Source of the DNA: Glandiceps talaboti
Taxonomy: Eukaryota; Hemichordata; Enteropneusta; Spengelidae
DNA: 60,000 bases
Assembly: GCF_964340395.1 (NCBI RefSeq)
Contig: NC_135560.1
Coordinates: 20,527,675 to 20,587,674 of the forward strand
Direction of reading: 5' to 3'
Part shown: positions 51,340 through 60,000 of the stretch, piece by piece
Layout: each line of letters opens with the position of its first letter
Position numbering within the stretch: the first letter of the stretch is position 1
Notes under the pieces: generated by a model
Database searches by the model: none
Told to the model about the DNA's origin: nothing
What the model saw: the letters and a program-made list of their open reading frames with translations, nothing else
Translations under genes and position numbers: made by a program

Positions 51340-51540
51340 ATTGTTGGTACCTGCAATTGCTTTTCACCTTATGCTAGAGGGTGAAAATAAAACAAAAAGG
51401 TTGACTTATTCTCACTCGCACCTATAGTAATGCATGTGAAGATTACGGATTGGAAGTTGTAGTATCCACTAAGACATCGAATGTTCATTATTTTCATGAT
51501 GCGCTGAGGCAGTAATATTATATTTTAGGTACTGAGAATT
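51340..51540. mobile_element. CAGTACCTG MITE, copy in semaphorin B 5'UTR intron
   Basis: Ends GGTACCTGCAATTGC and TTTTAGGTACTGAG. It shares AGGTTGACTTATTCTCAC with 36474-36651. Confidence 0.7.
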
Positions 51541-51949
51541 ATGCCTTACAAAATTTGAGACACACACAAATTTACAATATATGTATGATATTACAGTCTT
51601 GAAATTCTAATTCAGTAGTGATATCTATATGTACTATATACTTACGATAATTGTCTATGAATTGATACTAATTTGACAGCATCAATAATTAATACACAAA
51701 TTGGAATTCTGTTAATTAAACTGTGATGACTGATGATTAGTACAATGAACTAATTGGGTTGTAATATACATGTCTATAGCATCAAACACTACATGTACAT
51801 CTTAGTAGACATGGATTTTACCACTAACAAAACCAACAGTATAACATAATTAGAATGACAACTGACTTTGCTAAGTTCATATTGACATTCATTAAAACAG
51901 TGATTAAAATAGTTTGGAGTTACAATATCATAGTTACAAAGAATTTTAA

Positions 51950-52928
51950 AAATACTGCCAATGGCGTTGTAGCACAACTGTACAGTTTAAAAAAATATTT
52001 ATCCATATGCTAGTCCATGCTAACAATAGGTGTTCATTTGTTGAATGACTATCCAGTTGCCTATCCAACCATGTTGCTATCTTTACAATATATGCTATCA
52101 TTTGGCTGTTGCTATGGGCGTGGTCATGTTGTTAGATATACTTGCATACATTTTTGCATGTTTTTGTTCACTTGTGTATGAATTCCTGATATTATCTTTG
52201 CAATATATGTGATCATTTGGCTGTTGCTGTGGGTGTGGTCATGTTGCTAGGCATATTTGCATACATGTTTTAAATGTTTACTCACTTGCCTACAGATGAT
52301 GTTGTTATTTGACCAAAATATACTGCCATTTGGTTGTTGCTAAGGGCGTGGTCATGGTTGCTCGGGCCAATTTTGTCAAAATGTTTTGAAGAAAATCTGC
52401 AGAATAATACTTTCAGAAACATCTAAACAAGTTTCTGACTGACCAAGTACTTTTTGAGATATAAGTTTTTGACCAAAAATGAACATTTTTTACACCTAAT
52501 TTGCATATCACTCATGAAATCATTATATGCTTAATATTTCTTCGTCCATACATCCCCTAGATGCATTCCCATTAAATTTCAGCCCAATCTGCTCAGTACT
52601 TTTGGAATTATAGATTTTTAACCAAAGACACATTTTTAGCCCTAATTTGCATATTACTGATGGAATCATCATGTCATGAACAAATCTTACTTTACACCCC
52701 TTAACAATGTTCCCACTAAATGTTGCACCAATCTGTTCAGTAGTTTATGAGTTTAAGTTTTTTGACCAAAAATCACATTTTTGACCCAAATCAAACACCT
52801 GTGATGCGATCATTTTGATTTGAACAATTTCCCAACTAGACACCCAAGATAATGGACCCATCAAATATCATGGCAATCGGTTCAGCGGTTTTTGACTATA
52901 AATTGTTTACACACACACGCACACACAC

Positions 52929-52999
<71 letters not shown>

Positions 53000-53161
53000 G
53001 ACTAGACAGACAGACACCGGGCGATCCCTATAGCACTACTGCATACATTTTTGTATGTTTTTGTTCACTTGTGTATGAATTCCTGATATTATCTTTGCAA
53101 TATACGTGATCATTTGGCTGTTGCTGTGGGTGTGGTCATGTTGCTAGGCATATTTGCATAC
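51950..53161 (+). repeat. Long non-coding composite repeat with 145-150 bp internal units
   Basis: It begins CCAATGGCGTTGTAGCACAA (as at 10545). It has GGCTGTTGCTATGGGCGTGG modules and three diverged units starting (T)TGACCAAAAA or TTAACCAAAG at 52467, 52617 and 52762. A (CA)n and GACAGACAG tract and CCGGGCGATCCCTATAGCAC follow. A ~120-bp module (52157-52262) recurs almost unchanged at 53041-53161. Confidence 0.65.
52907..52995 (+). repeat. (CA)n microsatellite
   Basis: About 44 CA units in the composite repeat, followed by ACAGACAGACTAGACAGACA. Confidence 0.95.
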
Positions 53162-54348
53162 AGTTCAGTAGTGCTAAAAACAGCACATGTTCAGTAAATA
53201 GCACAACTGAAATTTCAATAAAATTGTTACACATTAGTCATGATCAAAGATCATACATTGTGAGTATAATTACGTCTACAACTTATTTGAAATTTGATTT
53301 ACAGTTTTTGTAATCCACTGACATTAAGTAACGACATAGCTCTTACCTTGGAAGAGAAACTGTATGATTTAACCTCTTCCTTCCTTGTTATTTTACTTTT
53401 CTTATATTAATAGTACCACTGTATCTGGTGCTATGGGAGGACAAATTGCACTGATGTTATGGTACCAGGTGGACAAACTGTCTATTTGGACTTGGTCTGC
53501 ACACTATGGTAAACTAAATTCTGGCAAGAGAAAATACAGAGAGAAGTATTACCATAGTTCAGCGAACCTGTGACAAGTAAAGACAGGCAAGGCAAGGACT
53601 CTTACAAGCCAAATACATTTACAAAATTTTACTACAAACATAACAAGAGAATATACCATATTTGGAAGGACTTCATTTATAGTATCCTTCTAAACCACAA
53701 TACATCCTGCACAGAGGTTGATTATATATTCACTATCATCATAATATATGCAAACAGACTTTAAGACGCGTGATGATTTTCATTGCATATTTTTCATGAG
53801 GAAAATCTCTAATATGAATGACATAGCTTATTTATTGCTTGAACTAAACATATTTTTAACATACCAATATAGGGTAAAATATGATGAAATAATATGATGT
53901 ACTTCTAAAGGTACAATGGAATGATTGACTGTGAGGGGGTATGTAGTGAAAGGAAATATTAGAATCATGGGTGTACTACGGCACGCATATTATAACAAGC
54001 AAGCTAAACAGTCTGTATTATCAACATTACTAAAGATTAAGGTTTCATAATATTGATAGGAAAATATTTCATGTCGAAAAGTAATAGTGTAAACAGTATT
54101 TCCAGCCTGACAACATATACACGCTTTGTACACATATCCTAGATTCGTTTGAAGCATTTGATTACAAACAATGTGATTACCTCCTTGTGAAATAAGAGAC
54201 AGAATGTTTGGCACCTACAACAGACACCACACGAGATACACATAGTTTATACATCAACACACAAAGTCTAGTGACAACACCACCACACCAACGTATGCAT
54301 GACAGTTCACAACACCAATAAAACTGTTATATTCCATACTCACCAGTA

Positions 54349-54480
54349 GTTGTTTTTTTATACCAATAATACCATCAAAATATCTTAGAAACTAAGATTT
54401 TGACAAACCAAACAGAAAATCATAGGATATGTTGTGGTTTTTCCAGCTACTTCCTTGTTGTGACGTCACAATACATATGC
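54349..54480 (-). promoter_or_regulatory. Probable 5'UTR exon 1 and promoter of semaphorin B, with CRE
   Basis: A good donor CTACTG|GTGAGT sits at 54349, with TGGTATAAAAAAAC just upstream. A perfect palindromic cAMP-response element TGACGTCA lies at 54461-54468 beside an ETS-like CTTCC. The exon's 5' end is a guess. Another possible donor (CCAAG|GTAAGA) is at 53345. Confidence 0.4.
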
Positions 54481-55837
54481 AAATTAATTTTAGTCCAAGG
54501 GAGGACAACAGCAGGGATGTGTTTCCTTCCACATTCGAAGTGATTCACTTGATTGTTTTCTCGATGTACAAGTATTCCTGGACAACAACCTACAGTTAAT
54601 TACATGAACATTGAATTTTACTACGATTATTTCACTTCAGTCAAAATTTTATGTTTCAACCAGGTATCGTTGATTGAACTGTGAGCTATGAGTGTGACAA
54701 CAAATAATGTAAATATATGAAGAAAGGCCACGCACAATGCATTGTTCGTCGCTATGAAAGTCAGACTTTATTGTTTGACTAGTTTCATATCAACTCTGAT
54801 CAAAACATTTAGTGTGAGTCCCTAAGGCCTCCATAATATATATCATTTGTTACAGAACAGGGAACAACTTACACATTTCAGTAAACAAACCTGTCCTTGA
54901 AATTACCTTTGACCCGGAAGTATTGAGCACTTGCAATTTTAAATATATATCCGCTCTCTAGAATTAAGTCCCTAAATTATTCACTTTTTATAACACAAAT
55001 TTTGACAGCTACCAAAGGGGACTTATACATTCACTCTGTATTCATGACTGAATAAGATAACATTAAAAACCACAAATACAATGGGGGGTATTGTCAGATA
55101 GTATGGAAAAATAGTCGCGTAATAATCTCAGAAAAGCAATAATGGTGATGCGGCCAAACTTGAGCTCAAGAGGGCAGCATATCGCGCAACTTACGAATCG
55201 GAAATCTATTGCAGACGACGAGGCAGAGTACAAGCCAAGTCTGTGATGTGTCCGATGTACATGTGTTAGCCGTCTCGTCATAGAGACATGAGAGTGATGA
55301 GACACTAAGTGCCTGCTTAAAGGTAGGAAAACTTGTGGGGTTCAGTCAATTGTCGTTAACCATGATCGTGCATTTCGACAAGTACATGCGGTCGGCGATA
55401 TGTTATTATTTATAACATCTTAGCACCTGTACTTACTAGTATGTACTTTGTACGTTGTAGAGTCAAGTAAATTGTACTGTTTAGATTTTGTTTTAAAAAA
55501 AGAATTGGTGTTGGGATTGTGCTAAAGTGTCTGTTAATCGCTGAAACCCCGAACTGCACTGCAGATCATCTCGATCACTCAGAGAATTAAGATCTGACTT
55601 GCGTCCCTACAGCCTCAGACCACTAACTTAGTGGTCTGAGCTACAGCTAAACAATGATCTTAATATTGAGCGTTTCAGTTGACAATATACACAATTAACT
55701 TTGTTTATATATCACCTTTACTCTACTAAAGATAGTTGAGACTGTCAATTAAAGTCATCTTATATGTTCGTAGCTGTTTTATTTTATATTTATACATAAA
55801 CACTCATATTGTTATATTTTCATAGATTATGTGACCA
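54481..55837. promoter_or_regulatory. Divergent intergenic region and POLG 5' leader
   Basis: A more CpG-rich stretch at 55140-55320 ends in a possible donor AAAG|GTAGGA (55319). A pyrimidine-poor acceptor TTTTCATAG (55824) precedes the POLG start, so a 5'UTR intron 55320-55824 is plausible. A 13-bp-arm hairpin lies inside it. Confidence 0.35.
55614..55640. repeat. Perfect 27-nt hairpin
   Basis: CTCAGACCACTAA and its exact inverse, separated by one base, upstream of POLG. Confidence 0.9.
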
Positions 55838-56523
55838 ATGAGATTCAGCAAGAATCACAAGATGGCATGCAAACAGTTCTTGTACATGATGTCTTCAACT
55901 GAACTAAAACATTGTAAAGTTCACAGAGGAGTCACAGCTATGTACTGTAGTCAGAAAGTAAGGATGTGTTCATCAAATGTCAAAGAAGGAATACCCCCTG
56001 AAGGATCAACATTGCAAAATGGTATTGATAATAGTGAAGGGCGTAGTAGTCCACTGCAACCACAACTCAATCCCATTAATATTCAGATGTTGTCAAAACC
56101 TTTACATGAACAGATTTTCAAGGACTGCATCGAGGAAGATGAGGCAAAATTAGCTAAAAGAATCAAAAGGAGCATTAAACACTTAGAAAAACATAATCTT
56201 TGGGGAAAACAAAGTTCAGTTATCCCAGAAATTGATTTCAAACTTCCAGAATTGTATGGGAACAATATAGATGAACACTTCAGATTCCTTGCCAAGCAAC
56301 AAAGTGAGGAATATCTTAAACTTGCTGAGAAACTTGCACAAGCTGAATTGCCAGAAATGCCAACAGAATGGGTTTATCAAAAAGGATGGACAAAGTACAA
56401 CTCTGATGGAATTGCCTCATCTGTTGATTTTCCTGATGAGCAAGCACTTGTCTTTGATGTTGAAGTCTGTCTGAGTGAAGGCAACTTTCCTACTCTTGCA
56501 GTTGCTGCCTCTCCAAATACATG
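55838..56523 (+). CDS. POLG: POLG exon 1
   Basis: 228 codons plus two bases. Presequence, N-terminal domain ([28 protein letters not shown]) and Exo I. The donor ATG|GTTTGT splits the Trp codon that exon 2 completes. Confidence 0.93.
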
Positions 56524-59500
56524 GTTTGTAGAATTGGAATTTTTCCTTTTCCAGTAAACACTTTTATTTGTACCTACTAACTTTTTCAGTGAACTTAAGT
56601 CAGTTTGCATTTTTAGTATAAGTCATGTAAAAAAAATGGCAAAACAAACAAATTAGCAATTTTATGTCATGAAATTACATACATGTAACAGTACATACAG
56701 TAATCTCTCAGAACAAAGTAACACAAGAGGTGAGTACTCTTGTTATATTTGAACACCTCCTTCTTTAGTAAGGAAGGCCGTCAGTACCTTTCAATAGTTG
56801 TGTGGCAGTCAAGGAAACTTTGTGGTAACTGACCTTCCCACCACAGCCAACTGAGAAATAGTGTGTTAGAGACTTGATTATGAACAAATACAAGCTAGGA
56901 GTTAAAGAGATAGATTTACTATTCAGTAAATAAATATACACTTTCCACAAAAGATATAATAATGATCATTATTAATTTATAAATCTTGTCCATTATATCT
57001 AAAACAGGTATTCATGGTGCAGTGAAAAGCTAATAGAAGACACCTTTTCTTGGGCTCAGAAACCCAGCATGAAGGACCTCATACCACTAGAAACTGCTGC
57101 TAATTCATACAAACCAGCAGATGGACAATGGTTATCACGGGTTGTTATTGGTCACAATGTTAGCTATGATAGAGCATATATCAAAGAGCAATACCTCATG
57201 AAGGTGAGTGGAGTAATCTGATTCAATAGCATTTGATGAAGTTGGGGAGTAGAGATATGTAAATACTGGTAGTAGAACCTACATTGTAATATCATGTATT
57301 TTTACTGTAAGTGTTGCCAGAAGTTACAGATTGGTCAAGTTGTTTTCACCCATCTTAGTTCCATCTTAGTTCTAGAGTGTAAAAATGTACCACAAGTTGA
57401 AAAGGGTGCCAGTATTGTGAAGGAAGAGTGCCTATGATCATACATTGTATGTAACAGATTGAAGCAGTGTTTTCAAACAATCCTTTTTGTTGCAAGAATG
57501 AATGTTCATAGACTCTGGGTTCATACTCAGAAATGAAATTTCTACTCACAGAGTTGAACAAATTTTTGGAAGTGAATCCCAAATTTTCTCTGACATCTCA
57601 TCAGGGGTCTACTACAATGGGCTATTGTCACATTTCTCTTCAAGACACTTGAAATGAGCCCCAGAGAACAGCTGGGATCTCCATGCCTGCATCCCTGCTG
57701 CTGCATGCCTGCATCCTGGTTTAGAGTGAATGAATCTTTTTGTTCATAAGATACTTGTAAAAACATATCTTTTGATCCACTGTAAAAGAATAAATGATGA
57801 AATATTGTTGATGATTGAGATACCATACCTATCCTCAATGCATAGAAAATGAAGGCTATACGACCCTTTTTGACTGTAGGGACCAAAGACAAGGTTTCTA
57901 GACACAATGAGTCTTCACATGGCAATCTCTGGACTCACCAGCTTTCAAAGAATTCTGTGGACTTATCATCGCAATAACAAGAATCAAGGCAATCAAGAAG
58001 TCAAAGATCATCTCAAGAAATCAAAGCAGAGAATTTCAGGACCACCAGTAGGTCTTTTTAGATGTTATAGTATGATTTTTGTAAAATGTATCATACCATA
58101 CATTTTTTTTTAAATTGTCAAGACAAGTAATTTGTGATGTCATCATTCTCAAAATATACCAAATATAATGAATTATCACCATATATGCTGTATCTTACTA
58201 CTAAACCAAAGTGACTAAAGGTTTCAATTAGGCAGCGTGATGGTTTTTAACATCTCACACAATGCTTTTTGTTATAAATTACATAAAAGTTAAACAGAAT
58301 ATAGACACTGATACTAAGTGACACCATACATGCACAAAACAATGTTACATTTTACATCTCACTATGAGCAGAAATCAACATTGCTGTCAGCAGAGGCAAT
58401 GAAGATTCAAACACAAAACTTTACTATTTGTGTTCACAGTGAGATAAAATGTTACATTTCATGTGCGGGTGCACTGTCAGTGTCTGTATTTTTGTTTGTG
58501 TAATTCGTAACTAAAACATTGCTTGAGACTTTATAAAACATTGTGCTACCTAATTGAAACTCTATAGTTATGCTGGGTTTGTAGTACATGTAATCATAAA
58601 GTGTTAAAAATATTACATTCTTTAGACTTCAAACACAAAATAATGGTAAATTACATGCTATAATTTGACTTACTATCAAGATACAGTCTTGTATCAAATG
58701 TGAGATATAAAGTACATTTTATGTATTCAATGTATATTTGTCATGTAGTTTGTATATAGGACTAATAATTCATGATTTATCCTCCTCACATTGACTAAAA
58801 TACTAGTAGTCTAAGTAAACTGAATAATTACATTTTATTGATTCATATTTGTGAAATAATCATATACAGTATCAATTTATAAGTTGAAGTTTATTTCCAT
58901 ACTTGGGGTGAATTAGTTGAAGTTGACCTATTAAACATAGAACAGAGAATTAATGAGTTGACACTGGATTGAAATAGCTGCAAAGGTGTTGGGCATGTCA
59001 TTTGAAGAAGAGTAGTGCAGTGATTATGTATACAAAGACCTACTTTTTTCCAACAGGTTCTGAACTTTGTTGTGGCAATCTGTCATATATATATATTCAT
59101 GTTCTTTGTTTATGTTCTGTTTTAGATGAATGATTGGATTAATGTCAGCAGTCCTAACAACCTACGTGATGTCCATTCCTTGTACTGTGGTGGTCCTCAA
59201 TTGGATAAATCAGAACGAGATGTCTTTGTCTCTGGTACTAAACAAGATGTCCAAGAAAAGTTCCAAGTAAGTTTCCGATGTTTGTGATATCAGTGGATAG
59301 AACAGGTGGTAGTGCATCCATCCATGCTTGGGTGTCCAAGGTTTGAGTCCTCGTTGAGTGCAGTGTTTCTTCTTCTTGACTACAATATTTCATTCAAGTT
59401 CACCAAATTCATAATGATAAAAAAATGATTGTATCAGACTACAATCATACAAATTATACATTGTCATTGGCATACTTAGTACAAGTATTTGTAACTTCGT

Positions 59501-59934
59501 GATTTTGACAAGTTTGTCATAAATAGTAACTTGTTTACAAAATGTAGTTTCCTGACACTAGTTATTTCTTCTGAGAGTTCACTCCACTTACTCGTCTTAC
59601 ATCATTATTTCACATACAACAACAAACCAAATAAACTGCACATACTAATACTAAATCAATTCAAATTAAATGAATTAAATTAGATTAAATTAAATCAATT
59701 TAAAATCAGTTTTATTCCTTAAAAGTAAGAGACTTTGAGAAGTTCTATCTATATTTAGGAAAAACAGTAGCTATTAGTATTTTCTTCATTTGTGTACAAA
59801 TCATTATTGTTGAAATTCTAACATACAGTGATTTTTTTATGTCTGTCTGTGCAGGAACTGATGTCATATTGTGCAAGAGATGTGTCTGCCACCCACAGAA
59901 TCTTTTCTCAAATTCTGCCACTCTTCTTTGAAAG
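55838..59934 (+). CDS. POLG: DNA polymerase gamma catalytic subunit, exons 1-5 (5' part; gene runs off window)
   Basis: Five exons (55838-56523, 57008-57203, 57880-58047, 59126-59266, 59855-59934) join in frame and encode the first ~423 residues. This family A polymerase replicates and proofreads mitochondrial DNA. Exo I is [10 protein letters not shown] (Asp207, Glu209), Exo II is GHNVSYDRA (Asp283) and Exo III is [10 protein letters not shown] (Asp406), so the proofreading site is complete. [10 protein letters not shown] and YCGGPQL are further POLG signatures. The N-terminus is rich in basic residues with no early acid, fitting a mitochondrial presequence. The start is the first in-frame ATG after an in-frame TGA at 55832. 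The polymerase domain lies beyond the window. The gene is head to head with semaphorin B. Confidence 0.95.
56524..57007. other. POLG intron 1
   Basis: No repeat or exon recognised. Confidence 0.4.
57008..57203 (+). CDS. POLG: POLG exon 2
   Basis: Phase 2 in, 0 out, acceptor AAAACAG, donor GTGAGT. It encodes [15 protein letters not shown] and Exo II ([14 protein letters not shown]). Confidence 0.94.
57204..57879. other. POLG intron 2
   Basis: Contains a short internal duplication near 57688-57716 (CCATGCCTGCATCCCTGCTG). Otherwise nothing recognised. Confidence 0.4.
57880..58047 (+). CDS. POLG: POLG exon 3
   Basis: 56 codons, phase 0 to 0. It encodes [19 protein letters not shown] and a basic linker ([11 protein letters not shown]), the usual spacer before the DW.(D/N) motif. 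Confidence 0.92.
58048..59125. other. POLG intron 3
   Basis: AT-rich. An open frame of 61 codons at 58318-58503 is not supported by any motif. Confidence 0.4.
59126..59266 (+). CDS. POLG: POLG exon 4
   Basis: 47 codons, phase 0 to 0. It encodes [20 protein letters not shown], then [18 protein letters not shown]. Confidence 0.93.
59267..59854. other. POLG intron 4
   Basis: A segment at 59288-59375 with GGTTTGAGTCCTCGTTGAG looks like a decayed SINE head. TTAAATTAAATC-type simple sequence lies at 59650-59710. Confidence 0.4.
59855..59934 (+). CDS. POLG: POLG exon 5
   Basis: Phase 0 in, 2 out, acceptor CTGTGCAG, donor GTATGT. It encodes [17 protein letters not shown] (Exo III) and LPLFFE. The next exon lies outside the window. 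Confidence 0.92.
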
Positions 59935-60000
59935 GTATGTACACATCTGATAAACAGATACAGTAATGGTTCAAACTGTTTAATAACTTTTAATGCCGAC

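Larger units (their letters stand above)
47169..54348. other. Semaphorin B 5'UTR intron
   Basis: A ~7.2-kb intron if the first exon ends at 54349. It holds a 600-bp GTAT array, a LINE-like 3' tail, a dispersed repeat, a MITE and a long non-coding composite repeat. Stretches 48600-49590 and 53170-54340 show no recognised element. Confidence 0.5.

Noticed and set aside
53345-53420. Alternative 5'UTR exon of semaphorin B with donor CCAAG|GTAAGA
   Set aside because: The donor is good but the context has no promoter sign, and the 54349 donor next to a CRE looks better. It may still be an alternative leader.

Overview
This is a metazoan nuclear genome window. It is AT-rich, its genes are split into short exons with GT..AG introns, and its introns are full of microsatellites, SINE-like repeats and small inverted-repeat elements. 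Genes and repeats look like a marine invertebrate bilaterian; the sequence alone does not let me choose between lineages such as hemichordate, cephalochordate, echinoderm or lophotrochozoan. No prokaryotic, CRISPR or viral gene content was seen.

Three protein-coding genes are supported. Two are paralogous semaphorins in tandem on the minus strand. Semaphorin A has 16 coding exons between 17617 and 2399 and encodes 757 aa. Semaphorin B has 16 coding exons between 47166 and 30181 and encodes 779 aa. Both have a signal peptide, a sema domain, a PSI module, two Ig domains and a short cysteine-rich tail, with no transmembrane segment, so both look like secreted ligands. All 15 intron phases agree between the copies, which indicates an old tandem duplication. 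The proteins have diverged strongly, and copy A has lost part of the PSI cysteine pattern and reduced one linker exon to 17 nt. The third gene, on the plus strand from 55838 past the window end, is the start of the mitochondrial DNA polymerase gamma catalytic subunit (POLG), with all three exonuclease motifs intact. Semaphorin B and POLG are head to head.

Layout: 1-2398, 3' flank of semaphorin A; 2399-17617, semaphorin A; 17627-21240, its 5'UTR intron and probable non-coding first exon; 21241-30180, gene-poor repeat-bearing spacer; 30181-47166, semaphorin B; 47169-54348, long repeat-rich 5'UTR intron of B; 54349-55837, divergent promoter region with a perfect CRE; 55838-60000, POLG exons 1-5.

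No convincing new multi-gene system is present. The most unusual items are the divergent secreted semaphorin pair with cysteine-rich tails, two hammerhead-ribozyme-like cores in one repeat in a semaphorin A intron, and several families of fold-back elements, including a near-symmetric ~354-bp palindrome ending in TTAA present in introns of both semaphorins.
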